DNA of 64,000 bases from Chitinophaga pinensis (GTDB lineage: Bacteria > Bacteroidota > Bacteroidia > Chitinophagales > Chitinophagaceae). Positions 18,441 through 27,981 of this stretch are shown piece by piece. Under the pieces are notes generated by a model. It searched no databases and was not told where the DNA came from. It saw nothing but the letters and a program-made list of their open reading frames with translations. Made by a program: the position numbers and the translations under genes. Numbering within the stretch: the stretch's first letter is position 1; each line of letters begins with the position of its first letter. The stretch covers positions 4,774,001-4,838,000 of the forward strand of contig LR632930.1 in NCBI GenBank assembly GCA_902167325.1, given 5' to 3'.

Positions 18441-19112
18441 ATGAAGCGACCTTATACTGCACTCATCACCGGTGCCAACGCAGGCATCGGGCTGGCACTG
18501 GCCGGCAAACTGCTCGGGCAGGGCTACCGCGTGATCGGCACCTCCCGTACCGGTTACATCGATGCCCTCAGCCACCCCCAGCTCTACTGCCTGCAACTCG
18601 ATGTGCGCGACCCCGCCAGCATCGAAGCCTGCAAACTGGCCATCACCCGCATGGCTACATCTATAGACCTGCTGGTGAACAACGCCGGCGTGGCCGATGA
18701 TGTATTCCATACCGTGCCCGAACGCGCCTCTTTCGAAAACACCTTCTCCACCAACGTAACCGGCCTCGTGTTTTTCACCGAAGCGGTAGTGGGCCTGGTG
18801 CCTCCCGGCGGACAGATCGTGAATATTTCGACAGACATGGCGCTGCTGACGGAGGTAGCCATCAACGGCCCCGCCTACCGCATGTCTAAAGGCGCGGTGA
18901 ATATCTACACCAAAATGCTGGCACAGCGTTTAACAGAAAAGAAAATAACGGTAACTGCCATTCATCCGGGATGGGTACGTACCAAACTGGGTGGCGATCA
19001 GGCTCCCCTCCTGCCCGAAGCTTCGGCAGCAGGCATTATCGATATCATTCAGGCGCAGAAAAACAGCGGAGAGTTCCGCAACGTGGCTACAGGAAAACAT
19101 TTTGCGTTGTAG
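18441..19112 (+). CDS. Short-chain dehydrogenase/reductase (SDR)
   Basis: A 223-residue classical SDR. The NAD(P)-binding motif is TGANAGIGLALA near residues 10-21, the structural NNAG motif is at LLVNNAGVA, and the catalytic residues are Ser (VNISTDM, about 131), Tyr146 and Lys150 in YRMSK. The start at 18441 (MKRPYTALITGANAG) gives the expected short lead before the Rossmann fold. Such enzymes use NAD(P)H to reduce or oxidise a carbonyl or alcohol; the resemblance to C-factor-like SDRs suggests no specific substrate. Its stop lies 2 nt from the stop of the convergent cytochrome c gene. Confidence 0.88.
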   Translation: MKRPYTALITGANAGIGLALAGKLLGQGYRVIGTSRTGYIDALSHPQLYCLQLDVRDPASIEACKLAITRMATSIDLLVNNAGVADDVFHTVPERASFENTFSTNVTGLVFFTEAVVGLVPPGGQIVNISTDMALLTEVAINGPAYRMSKGAVNIYTKMLAQRLTEKKITVTAIHPGWVRTKLGGDQAPLLPEASAAGIIDIIQAQKNSGEFRNVATGKHFAL

Positions 19113-19114
19113 GG

Positions 19115-21403
19115 CTATTGCAGCTCCTCCATGGTAAACGACTTCTGACGGCCTTTGTACTTCCTGCGAACGGCCTGTACTTCGCCTTCTGTCACTTTAT
19201 CCGCTTTATTGCTCCACGCATTGCGGATGAAGCTGAGCAGCTGGGCGATGTCGCCATCGGAGAACTCGTCGTTGCTGGCAATGCCCGGCATATCGCCATT
19301 GATCTCGGGAGACTTATACACTTTACCATTTACCTGCACCGGCCCGGTGAGTCCGTATAACACGATGGCGATGAGACGTTCTTTCTTTCCCGTCACCAGC
19401 TCAGAGTGGTTGAGCGGCGGCGCGAGCGACTGGATGCCATCGCCATCTGCTCCATGGCAGGTTTGGCAGATGGTTTTGAAGAGGAGATTACCGCGGGGGT
19501 ATTCGCGTACGAGGGCTTCATCGAGCCGTGCCTTGCGGTGATTGGTGATATCCACCAGTACTTTCTCCAGTCTACGGCGTACTATCAGATTCGTATCGCT
19601 GCTCCAGGTGGTAATGGCCGTGAGTAATGCCTGTTCCTTGTCTTTCACATTACTGATCACCGCATCCGCCACCATCTTATCGTTCGGGAATTGTTGCCAG
19701 ATGTTCCTGAGGATGGATTGAGCACCGGAAGCATCGTATTTAGCGAAGTAAGGCAGCACATAGGCAGCCATGGCTGCGGTTTGTTCAGTAGTGGCGGCAT
19801 TAGCCAGACTGGTACGCAGGAGTGGCGCATTTGCGGCGTTGAGTACGGAAGGTGCTGCTGCCAGGGCCTGCATGAACAATTGCGGGTCTTTTACATCCAG
19901 TAGCGGCAGCAGATCTGCAGCGGTGAGGGCTTGCAGGCCTTCCAGTGCCCACATGGCATGGATGCGGCCGATGCCCGGCTGTTGCAAACGCACGCGAAGC
20001 TGTGGAATTACATCGGATTTGCCTAAATCCACCAGCATTTGCTGTGCCTTATCACGTATCCAGCCGTTGTGATGATCCAATGCGGCTACCCATGAAGCAG
20101 GATCGTTATTTAGCCGGAAGGTTTCCGGCTTTTTGTTTTCCGGGAAGATGCGGTAGATGCGGCCGCAGTTTAGCGGATCGGTTAACCCGCGCATCCCGAT
20201 CTCGTTTTTAAGGTAAGGTGTGAGGTAAGTTTTGTGTTGGATGATGCCGCGGTACATATCCAGTACATACAGCGCGCCATCAGGCCCTGTGTAAAGGTTT
20301 ACGGGGCGGAAGCGCTCATCCGTACTGGCAAGGAATTCCTTTCCCTGATAAGCCTGCTTACCGCGTACGAACACACTACTGTCGTGCAGGAGGTTGCGTT
20401 TGATGAGATTCGCGGAAGGCTCTGCCACGAAGGCGTTGCCATTGTAGCCTTCACCGAAAAGAACATCCCGGTAAATCACCGGTCCGCAGGCGGCGGTGAA
20501 ATTGACGAGGCGCAAGCTATCGTCCAGCACCCCTTTCATATACCCGCGGTTCACTCCCGGGGTTGGACGGATGGGGTAAGTACGATTATCCGGTACGATG
20601 TTTTCATCGAAGCCTGCCACGCGGCGCTGGTTGGGGTTATTGCGGCCGAGGCCCGGGGAGAAGTAGTCGCCCAGCAGGTTCTCGGAGTTGTTGTTGAAGT
20701 AAAGCCTTCCCTGATCATCCTGTGTAATACCCCATTGCCCGCGGAAGTGGGTTTCTTCCTTCAGCCATTTACCGTTTTGCAGGCGATATCGTTTGGAGGA
20801 CTTGGCGGAGTATATCCAGTTATCCATGGCACGGAGGAGACCGTTGGGCTGATGCTCCACATTCCCGCCTTCGGTATAAAGGGAATCCACGAGGGTTTTA
20901 CGGCCGGGTTTATCGTTGCTGATCTCCACATACCACAGGCGGGGCGGTTCTGCTACCAGGAGGCCGTTGCCTACGATACAGAGGGCACGTGGGAGAATAA
21001 GGGAGTCGAGGAAGATGGTGCGGGTATCTGCTGAACCGTCTCCATTGGTATCTTCAAGGATTACTATTTTGCCATTGGGGATGTCTTCACCCGTACCGGA
21101 GGTATCGGGCATATAGCCGGTCATTTCCGCGACCCACATGCGGCCGCGTTCATCGAAGGTCATGGCTACGGGTACTACTACCTGTGGTTCGGCAGCCACG
21201 AGCTGGACTTTAAATCCTGCTTCCGTCCGGAAAGCTTTGAGGGCATCCGATGGTGAAAGCACGGGGCTTTCCGCGAATTCCCTGCGCATGGCGAGGGAAT
21301 CATCTTTACCGCCTTTCCCGTTTTGCTGGCAGGCTGCCAGCACCCCTGATAAGAGGGTTATTCCTAATAACTTACGAACCGTTGAATGAAAGCCTCCCTG
21401 CAT
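19115..21403 (-). CDS. Cytochrome c lipoprotein with sugar-dehydrogenase-like propeller (PVC-type heme-binding domain protein)
   Basis: A 762-residue predicted lipoprotein (signal sequence ending GVLAACQQ). Residues about 45-420 form a beta-propeller similar to PQQ/glucose-sorbosone dehydrogenases (AEPQVVVPVAMTFDERGRMW, RAMDNWIYSAK, DGALYVLDMYRG). Residues about 430-610 look like HEAT-type repeats. Residues about 635-735 hold a cytochrome c domain with the heme motif CQTCH near 645 and a Met ligand candidate in the NGDMPG segment. This is the architecture of large PVC-type heme-binding proteins, thought to oxidise sugars or related compounds in the periplasm. I placed the start at 21403, directly before the lipoprotein signal; the frame extends further upstream without conserved content. 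Confidence 0.82.
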   Translation of the reverse strand: MQGGFHSTVRKLLGITLLSGVLAACQQNGKGGKDDSLAMRREFAESPVLSPSDALKAFRTEAGFKVQLVAAEPQVVVPVAMTFDERGRMWVAEMTGYMPDTSGTGEDIPNGKIVILEDTNGDGSADTRTIFLDSLILPRALCIVGNGLLVAEPPRLWYVEISNDKPGRKTLVDSLYTEGGNVEHQPNGLLRAMDNWIYSAKSSKRYRLQNGKWLKEETHFRGQWGITQDDQGRLYFNNNSENLLGDYFSPGLGRNNPNQRRVAGFDENIVPDNRTYPIRPTPGVNRGYMKGVLDDSLRLVNFTAACGPVIYRDVLFGEGYNGNAFVAEPSANLIKRNLLHDSSVFVRGKQAYQGKEFLASTDERFRPVNLYTGPDGALYVLDMYRGIIQHKTYLTPYLKNEIGMRGLTDPLNCGRIYRIFPENKKPETFRLNNDPASWVAALDHHNGWIRDKAQQMLVDLGKSDVIPQLRVRLQQPGIGRIHAMWALEGLQALTAADLLPLLDVKDPQLFMQALAAAPSVLNAANAPLLRTSLANAATTEQTAAMAAYVLPYFAKYDASGAQSILRNIWQQFPNDKMVADAVISNVKDKEQALLTAITTWSSDTNLIVRRRLEKVLVDITNHRKARLDEALVREYPRGNLLFKTICQTCHGADGDGIQSLAPPLNHSELVTGKKERLIAIVLYGLTGPVQVNGKVYKSPEINGDMPGIASNDEFSDGDIAQLLSFIRNAWSNKADKVTEGEVQAVRRKYKGRQKSFTMEELQ

Positions 21404-21475
21404 GCTTAGAAATCGATTGTATTTAGCCGATAATATACAAATCCTGCCCCTATAGTCAAAATATGAATTGGCAGG

Positions 21476-21483
21476 CAAAGATA
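21476..21483 (-). promoter_or_regulatory. TATCTTTG -7 box for the cytochrome c lipoprotein
   Basis: Read on the reverse strand the site is TATCTTTG, an exact TAnnTTTG match about 72 nt before the ATG at 21403. No exact -33 TTTG at 19-21 nt was found; a TTTG lies only 13 nt upstream. Confidence 0.35.
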
Positions 21484-21664
21484 CGCCGCAAAAGGCCAAA
21501 TATGCGATTGTGGCAGGTAACAACAGTATCAATGGCAATCTGCGGTACTGCTGAAGAGTGCGCGTTTACTGCGGACGTATTGCATTACCGGGTTAATAAA
21601 CTATCAAAAACGGCTTTTCGGGCCATTTTATAACTTATTCATTCTTAATTGATTGTACTACCAC

Positions 21665-21742
21665 CCTTCAGTCATCCTTCAGTGGTCCCTTAGGGAAGGG
21701 ATATGCTTCACTGAAGGATGACTGAAGGATCACTGAACAGTG
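21665..21742. repeat. 20-bp perfect inverted repeat with nested palindrome and 11-nt tandem units
   Basis: The left arm CCTTCAGTCATCCTTCAGTG (21665-21684) is the exact reverse complement of the right arm at 21709-21728. The 24-nt loop contains an 11-nt palindrome TCCCTTAGGGA (21686-21696). The right arm continues as a tandem of ACTGAAGGATG, ACTGAAGGATC and ACTGAACAGTG, an 11-nt period ending in a further palindrome CACTGAACAGTG. It lies in the 453-nt gap between the cytochrome c lipoprotein and the 21857 lipoprotein; no T-run follows either arm, so it is not a standard terminator. The rest of the gap is AT-rich with no gene seen. Confidence 0.8.
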
Positions 21743-21856
21743 GTTGAAGGGCGAAATAGGCGTTTCTGATATTATTTTAACCGCAATACACCATTACCCA
21801 TTGACCCTCGCTTTGAAAAGTAAAACGATGTAAAAATTGATCAGCGGTTGCAACAA

Positions 21857-22585
21857 CTACTCCACCGCAGTAACCTGAGACGTTTCCAGCTCCCACTTCT
21901 CCCCTTTCTTCACAACAACGGCTTCTCCAAACTGGTAACCCATCCTGAAACTGACAGTAGCCTTTTGCAATGACTGATCGAAACTGATCCGGTTGATGAT
22001 GGGCTGGCTGAGGATGTACCATTCCCCACCGCGCTTCATGATCAATGGTATCCATTTCCGCAACCAGTCTGTTCTTTCGTAGGTACTCCCTGCTGCTTCA
22101 GCAGACCCGGGACCTCGAAGAAAGCGCATCAGCACGGAATCATACCCTGCTTCCTGATACAAAGGTTTCCCGCTACTTTTTGCCAATGCAGGGCGGAAGC
22201 TCCGAAGTGTATCCGGCTTCCCTGCTACCTCAACAGGCATTTCCACAGGTAATACTACATAAGGCTGGCCGGTATTGATCCCATCGGCACCAGGCTCCCA
22301 TGCCCCCAAAGCAATATGCTTATCCGGCTGAAAAACCTGTGCAAATACTTCATAAGCGGCTTTCTCCGTTTCGCTGGCGAAATCCGTACGCGGTTGCTGT
22401 GCGCTGTTCCAATGTTCGAAAAACACACCGAAATTCACCGAATCTTTAGCATTGTAATAACCTTCCAGAAAATCCCCGGCTTTGTCAGGAGACATGGGGT
22501 ACGGAGGCATGGCTTCCTTATCATTAGGCGCAGGAGTAGTCGCGCAGGAAGCGAGTAACATACAAACAGGTAGCAAATATTTCAT
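21857..22585 (-). CDS. Hypothetical lipoprotein
   Basis: A 242-residue protein of unknown function. It starts with a lipoprotein signal (MKYLLPVCMLLASCATTP) with the modified Cys near residue 14, so it is probably anchored in the envelope. The rest is soluble, mixed alpha/beta, with no motif I recognise; the C-terminal part (MKRGGEWYILSQPIINRISF) recalls the beta-sheet of NTF2-like folds but this is only an impression. It lies 66 nt downstream of the MFS transporter start side, on the same strand, but is read after the MFS gene is not: the MFS gene lies at higher coordinates and would be transcribed first, so the two may form an operon (MFS then lipoprotein). Confidence 0.7.
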   Translation of the reverse strand: MKYLLPVCMLLASCATTPAPNDKEAMPPYPMSPDKAGDFLEGYYNAKDSVNFGVFFEHWNSAQQPRTDFASETEKAAYEVFAQVFQPDKHIALGAWEPGADGINTGQPYVVLPVEMPVEVAGKPDTLRSFRPALAKSSGKPLYQEAGYDSVLMRFLRGPGSAEAAGSTYERTDWLRKWIPLIMKRGGEWYILSQPIINRISFDQSLQKATVSFRMGYQFGEAVVVKKGEKWELETSQVTAVE

Positions 22586-22651
22586 GAAACAGGGAATTTA
22601 TTGCCGGATGTATTAACAAATACCGTCTTCATCACGGCTATTGTAAATATA

Positions 22652-24115
22652 TCAAAAAAACTTCCTCCTGAATACATCTTTCAGCTGCGTATATCCGTTC
22701 ATGAGACTGCCCGTTACGAAGTTGTCTTTCAGGTTGTTGCGCAGAGAGCTTCGCATAATCCGCACCACCACATCCTTCTCCACCTCACCCTGCTCCTTCA
22801 CTTTACCCAGTAAATTCACCGCTACAAACCCCAGCAGTGCGCCGAATAAGAAGAGGAAATTCCAGTCCTGCAGCTCGATGATGTGGAGGGATTTCGTCCA
22901 CCGGGGACCACCTAACTCCGCTTCCACTTTAAGATGGCGGCCCGTGAAGTAATCGGCCAGTAAACCACCTGCCAGCGGCGCGAGGGCGGAAAAGACGGCC
23001 GTAATGATGTTTTTGGCTGAAAGATAGATGATGGCATCGGCCGTGGGCGCCAGCTTCAGGCCAATGTTGGTAAGACTGAGGTTGATCCCCGCATTCGACA
23101 ACCCCATGAGGATATGAATAAGCCCCAGCAGCAGCAGGTTGGGCCACATGGCAGTATAGATGCCCACGAAGCACCAGGCAAGCAGACAAATGATATACAG
23201 CGGCGCCCCAATGGCGATGATCGTTTTATTACTGTACCGGTCCGCAAACTTACCCCAGACGCGGATGGTAAGGATGCTGCTCAACTGGCTCAGGATCGTG
23301 AACCCGATGATGTAAGACAATGGCAGCCCCATGCTTTTCATCAAAAACACATTAAAGAACGGCGAAGCGATATTGACTGCAAACACCCAGGCGGAGTTGA
23401 ACACCAGCAGCCGCCGGAAGTTGGGATCGCGCAGGGGGCGGCGGAGCATCACGAAGATGTTTTCACGTGGCAGTATCTTCTTCGGCTCGGGAGTTGCCGC
23501 CAGCATGGAGGCGCCTATTAACCCGGAAAGGCCCGCCAGCACAAACATGGCGCCATACCCCTGCAGCTCCCATTCGGGGTAGAAATCCTTCATAAAATCA
23601 AGTCCCAGCGCCAGCAACAGGCTCAACACCACGTTGAGCGTTTGCATGAACGAACTGCGCCTGCCGAAGAAGGCTCCCAGCTGATTGTCAGGGATGAGAT
23701 CTTTCATCCAGGAGTTCCAGCTGGCACCGGCAATGGCACCGGAGAAGTAGTAGAAAAAGAGTACCGGAATAAGCAGATGTAAGGAGATGTAACCGGGAAA
23801 AAGAATAGTGAGCAATCCCACCAGCACCAGCGGCAAGCGCGCCAGCACGGAGCATATAACCGTAATAGCCCGCCGGTTGTTGAACTGCCGCACCAGCCAG
23901 ATGGAGATCAGCTGAAACATATTGACCATCGTAGGCAGTGCAGCGATCAAACCCAGCTGCAGGTTGTTGGCATCCAGCAGGAGTGCCATGGCAATGATGA
24001 ACGCACCACCTGTAAGCGTCGTCATCGCTTCCGAAAACAACCCGTCCCATACTACCTTTCTCAGGCCTTTCTCCACTTCCTGCTCACTCAATTCATCTTT
24101 CGGCTGTAAGTTCAT
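22652..24115 (-). CDS. MFS transporter
   Basis: A 487-residue inner-membrane protein with about 12 predicted helices. Typical features are the N-terminal cytosolic lead (LSEQEVEKGLRKVVWDGLFS), helix-loop segments with WLVRQFNNRRAI between helices 2 and 3, and the central loop with EPKKILPRENIF. The length and form fit a major facilitator superfamily permease; the substrate is not evident. A shorter lipoprotein gene follows it 66 nt downstream on the same strand. Upstream it is separated from smc by 124 nt that contain a hairpin. Confidence 0.8.
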   Translation of the reverse strand: MNLQPKDELSEQEVEKGLRKVVWDGLFSEAMTTLTGGAFIIAMALLLDANNLQLGLIAALPTMVNMFQLISIWLVRQFNNRRAITVICSVLARLPLVLVGLLTILFPGYISLHLLIPVLFFYYFSGAIAGASWNSWMKDLIPDNQLGAFFGRRSSFMQTLNVVLSLLLALGLDFMKDFYPEWELQGYGAMFVLAGLSGLIGASMLAATPEPKKILPRENIFVMLRRPLRDPNFRRLLVFNSAWVFAVNIASPFFNVFLMKSMGLPLSYIIGFTILSQLSSILTIRVWGKFADRYSNKTIIAIGAPLYIICLLAWCFVGIYTAMWPNLLLLGLIHILMGLSNAGINLSLTNIGLKLAPTADAIIYLSAKNIITAVFSALAPLAGGLLADYFTGRHLKVEAELGGPRWTKSLHIIELQDWNFLFLFGALLGFVAVNLLGKVKEQGEVEKDVVVRIMRSSLRNNLKDNFVTGSLMNGYTQLKDVFRRKFF

Positions 24116-24185
24116 GTACCCGGTTTGGTGTTGGGCTACAATCTTTGTGCCGGATACGGCTGTTTTACGAACGGAAATTAAACGA

Positions 24186-24217
24186 CAACAGGCGCTCCGG
24201 TAAAGAAGCGCCTGTTG
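24186..24217. terminator. Hairpin between smc and the MFS gene
   Basis: CAACAGGCGCT (24186-24196) pairs perfectly with AGCGCCTGTTG (24207-24217) around a 10-nt loop. It lies just after the smc stop in the direction of smc transcription. The following bases (TCGTTTAATTT on the reverse strand) contain only a weak T-run, so termination is likely but not certain. Confidence 0.55.
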
Positions 24218-24239
24218 CTATGTTTGTTCGCAATAATCG

Positions 24240-27200
24240 TTAGTTGAGGCTCCGGAAGTCTACCGGCACCAGTTTGCTCACACCTGGCTCCTGCATGGTT
24301 ACCCCGTAAATCACGTCTACCGCCGCCATCGTTTGCTTGTTGTGCGTTACGATGATGAACTGTGAGTTATCGGAGAACTTACGGATCATATTGGTGAATT
24401 TACCTACGTTGGCATCATCCAGCGGAGCGTCCACCTCATCGAGGATACAGAACGGTGCGGGCTTGATGAGGTAAATGGCGAACAGCAGGGCCGTAGCGGT
24501 AAGGGTCTTCTCCCCGCCCGACAACTGCGTAATTGCCGCAGGCCGCTTGCCTTTAGGCTTCGCGATGATCTCGATACCGGTATCCGCCAGGTTGGTGGGA
24601 TCGTTCAGGATCATATCGCACTGGTCTTCTTCCGTAAAAAGGGCTTTGAACACGCGGATGAAGTTTTCCTTCACCTGGTTGAACGTGTCGAGGAACTTCT
24701 GGTTGGCGGTGGATTCCACTTCCTGAATAGTAGCCAGCAGCGATTCTTTGGCGCTCACGAGGTCGTTCTTCTGTTCGAGGATGAACTCGTAGCGCTTCTT
24801 CATTTCGGTATATGCCTCGATGGCGGTAGGGTTGATCTCACCCATGTTCTCAAGGCGCTTCTTCAGCCTTTCCGCATTGGCCTGCAGCTCTTCCACAGGT
24901 TGCGTTCCCGTACGGTCTTCATCCAGAATCTCATCGAGGTTCACTTTGAACTCCACGCTGAGGCGCTCTTTCATGGAGGCCAGCTGCAGTTTAAGTTCGT
25001 TCACCTTGTCTTTGATCTGGTTGAGCTGCTGATCGAGCATATCGCGTGTTTTCTGCTTGGAGCGGAGCACGCTTTCCAGTTCCTGTAGGTGGTTACGGAA
25101 GTTATAATATTCCTGATCTTTTTCATTTACTGCTTTCTCGTCTTCTTCACGACGGCGGAACAGTTCTATCAGTCCGTCTTCAGAAGTAGTGAGCCTGTCT
25201 TCTGCAGCAGCGATGTTGCCTGCGGTATCTTCCTGCTGTTTGCGGTTGCTTTCGATCTGCACGTGCAGGTCGGTCAGTTGCTTGCGTTTGAATTCCAGTT
25301 CCTGCCGCAGCGCCTGTACCTTGCTTTGCTGGCGCGTATGCTGGAGGTTCTGGTTATTATACTGTACGCTTGCCTGATTAAACTGCTGCTCTGCTTCCAT
25401 GCTCGACTTCTCAGCCGCCACGATATTATCGTGCAAACTGTGCACCCGGTTATTCAGGCCATCCAGTTCATCGCGCACGGTGGAAATGGACTGCTCGTTT
25501 GCTGCGAGGGAGGCATCCATTTCAGCGAGGCGTTTATTACCCGTCTCAATGAGATGATGGAAGTTCTCGATGCGGTTTTGCAGACCAAAGAGTTGATTAT
25601 TCAGTTGATTGACGCGCTCACGGGCGGCGTTGATCTTGTTTTCGTTTAGCTGGCTGTTGTAACCCAGCACTTCGTCGTGCTTAGCCTGCAGCTGTACTTT
25701 CAGGCTGCCTACGGCGGTTTCCAGTTCGCGGATCTCCGCGTCCAGCTTCTCGAGGTTCTTGGCGCGGCCCAGTTTCTTTCCTTCGAACAGGCCTACGGAA
25801 CCTCCGTTCATGCTGTACTTCCCGCGATGCATCTTACCCGACTTCTCGGTGATCAGCACATCCTGTTCAGGAAGTTCGCCGAAACTGATGGTGGTGAGAT
25901 TATCGGCTACGAATACTTTACCGAGGAGGTAGTTGCCCAGTCCTTTATACTTCTCATCGATCTCCACCACATCCAGCGCAGGTACGGTACCCGGTGGGGT
26001 AAACAGACTGCCGGCCTGGTGATTGAACTGGTCGAGGATGAAGAAGTTGGCTTTACCTTTCTTATTGCCGTCGAGCAGGCGAATGGCCTGAATGGCTTCT
26101 TCGGCGTTATTTACCACGTAGTAGTTCAGATACGGCTCCAGCAGGTTTTCGATGCAGGTGCGGTAATCTTCCTTACAGAAAAATATATCGGAAAGGATGG
26201 GTGCCTTGTTGTTCCATTCATTGTTCTTTTTGAGGAACTTGATGGATTCAGGGTAACCTTCCAGACTGTCTACCAGTGATTTGAGCAGGTCGTATTCGTT
26301 CTTCCGGGAATCGAGCTTCCGGTTTTCATCTACCAGCTTGTCGCGCAGCCCTTCGATTTCGCCCTGTGTTGCGAGGATCTTGCCTTTGGTTTCTTCCTGG
26401 AAGGCGATCATGTCTTCCAGTTCTTCTTTGGCGGTCTCGAGAGAGTCCTGCAGGGTTGTTTTCTCTTCTTCCAGCTGCTGGATCTGCGTCTGGCGGTTCG
26501 TTTTCTCCTCCTGCAGCTGCTGGATACCGCGCTGAAGGTTCTGCACAGAGGTATCGGCTACGGCCACTTTCTTTTCCGCTTCAAACTGCTGGCGCTGCCA
26601 TTGCTGCTGATCGCGGCGGAGGTTCTCGAGGTGGAGCTTCTTTTCGGAGAAGTGATCTTTCTTCTCGTCTACCATTTCCTGGAGGGTTTCCAGCTCGTCC
26701 TGCATGGATTCGAATACTTCCGCTTCGTCTGCCACCTGTGTTTCGGTGAAGGCGATGGATTCGGTGAGCCCGTTCAGCTGTCCTTCTGCATTATTGAGGA
26801 AGTCGGTGATGCCTTTTTCCCTTTCGCGGAGGTAGGTGAGCTGCTGGGAGGCGAGGTTTTTATCGTTCTCCTTCGTTCTGATGGTGGATACCAGTTCGTT
26901 AAAGGCGCGTTGCAGCACCTGGAGTTCGCGTTCCTTGGCTACGAAGTGCAGTTTATCCTGTTCCACAGCGGCCTCGTCTGTCGATATCTCGGCTTCGAGG
27001 GCCATTTTGCGGTCGGTTTCCTGTTGTTGCTGCTCGGTAAGGTCGCGGAAGGTGATGTTAAAACCTTCGAGTGCGGCTTTGGCGAGTTCTATACTGGCTT
27101 CTTTATAGTCTTTCTTGATCTCGTAATAGCGTTCTGCCTTGCGGGCCTGGCTTTCGAGGGTTTTGAGGTTGTTGTTGATCTCGAAGAGGAGATCCTCGAT

Positions 27201-27770
27201 GCGGTTGAGGTCGCCTTCGGTGGCGTCCAGTTTGGATTTAGCCTCTTTTTTACGGGTTTTGTAAATGGAGATACCGGCAGCCTGTTCGAGCATGCGGCGG
27301 CGGGAGTTTTCCTTGTCTTTGATAATGTCATCCACCATCCCCAGCTCAATGATAGCGTAGGAATCTGTGGAAACACCGGTGTCCATGAAAAGGTTATGGA
27401 TATCTTTCAGGCGGCAGGCTACATCGTTGAGTCGGTATTCCGAATCGCCGTTTTTGTAGAATTTGCGTGTGATCGTAACCGTGGTGAACTCGGTGGGCAG
27501 TACGTTCTTGGTGTTTTCGAAAGTGAGGCTCACTTCCGCCATACCGCTTGCGGAGCGGGTACGCGAGCCGTTGAAGACGAGGCCGGCCTGGTTTTCGGAA
27601 CGGAGGTTAGAGATCTTGTGTTCGCCGATAACCCAGCGGATAGAGTCGATGATATTACTCTTTCCACAGCCGTTAGGGCCAATTACACCAGTCACGCCTT
27701 CGTCGAAATGCAGTACGGTTTTGTCCGCAAAACTTTTGAAACCTTTGATCTCTAATGTTTTTAAACGCAC
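24240..27770 (-). CDS. smc: Chromosome segregation protein SMC
   Basis: A 1176-residue SMC ATPase. The N-terminal head has Walker A GPNGCGKS (residues 31-38). Long heptad-rich coiled coils run from about 165 to 495 and 640 to 1000, separated by a hinge domain (about 500-640, with SLEGYPESIKFL and NYYVVNN). The C-terminal head holds the ABC signature LSGGEKTLTA near 1080 and Walker B FCILDEVDAPLDD near 1106. It organises and segregates sister chromosomes. I place the start at a GTG at 27770, giving VRLKTLEIKGFKSFAD, the family's usual beginning; the frame stays open to 27890 but that extension is unconserved. No scpA or scpB is nearby. Confidence 0.95.
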   Translation of the reverse strand: MRLKTLEIKGFKSFADKTVLHFDEGVTGVIGPNGCGKSNIIDSIRWVIGEHKISNLRSENQAGLVFNGSRTRSASGMAEVSLTFENTKNVLPTEFTTVTITRKFYKNGDSEYRLNDVACRLKDIHNLFMDTGVSTDSYAIIELGMVDDIIKDKENSRRRMLEQAAGISIYKTRKKEAKSKLDATEGDLNRIEDLLFEINNNLKTLESQARKAERYYEIKKDYKEASIELAKAALEGFNITFRDLTEQQQQETDRKMALEAEISTDEAAVEQDKLHFVAKERELQVLQRAFNELVSTIRTKENDKNLASQQLTYLREREKGITDFLNNAEGQLNGLTESIAFTETQVADEAEVFESMQDELETLQEMVDEKKDHFSEKKLHLENLRRDQQQWQRQQFEAEKKVAVADTSVQNLQRGIQQLQEEKTNRQTQIQQLEEEKTTLQDSLETAKEELEDMIAFQEETKGKILATQGEIEGLRDKLVDENRKLDSRKNEYDLLKSLVDSLEGYPESIKFLKKNNEWNNKAPILSDIFFCKEDYRTCIENLLEPYLNYYVVNNAEEAIQAIRLLDGNKKGKANFFILDQFNHQAGSLFTPPGTVPALDVVEIDEKYKGLGNYLLGKVFVADNLTTISFGELPEQDVLITEKSGKMHRGKYSMNGGSVGLFEGKKLGRAKNLEKLDAEIRELETAVGSLKVQLQAKHDEVLGYNSQLNENKINAARERVNQLNNQLFGLQNRIENFHHLIETGNKRLAEMDASLAANEQSISTVRDELDGLNNRVHSLHDNIVAAEKSSMEAEQQFNQASVQYNNQNLQHTRQQSKVQALRQELEFKRKQLTDLHVQIESNRKQQEDTAGNIAAAEDRLTTSEDGLIELFRRREEDEKAVNEKDQEYYNFRNHLQELESVLRSKQKTRDMLDQQLNQIKDKVNELKLQLASMKERLSVEFKVNLDEILDEDRTGTQPVEELQANAERLKKRLENMGEINPTAIEAYTEMKKRYEFILEQKNDLVSAKESLLATIQEVESTANQKFLDTFNQVKENFIRVFKALFTEEDQCDMILNDPTNLADTGIEIIAKPKGKRPAAITQLSGGEKTLTATALLFAIYLIKPAPFCILDEVDAPLDDANVGKFTNMIRKFSDNSQFIIVTHNKQTMAAVDVIYGVTMQEPGVSKLVPVDFRSLN

Positions 27771-27858
27771 ATTTGTCGGATTACGAATGAAAAAGATGGG
27801 TCGGAAATCCCCCCGGAATTGCATTCCCCGGAACATTCCTCCGCCATGATTTGGCCGC

Positions 27859-27866
27859 CAAAGATA
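27859..27866 (-). promoter_or_regulatory. TATCTTTG -7 box, candidate smc promoter
   Basis: On the reverse strand the sequence is TATCTTTG, an exact TAnnTTTG match about 89 nt upstream of the GTG start at 27770. This supports the shorter smc start, since the box would lie inside the longer frame. Confidence 0.4.
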
Positions 27867-27981
27867 ATCGAATTCTGCTGATTCCAGCACTGAGCGGGGT
27901 TGCCTCCTGTGACGGCGGTTTTCAGATATGGCATCCGGGGCATTCGATCAATTCACAGTAAGTTAGTTGCAAACCCTATAA

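Noticed and set aside
26601-27755. Antisense frame of 384 codons within smc
   Set aside because: The opposite strand encodes the SMC head and coiled coil with all motifs.
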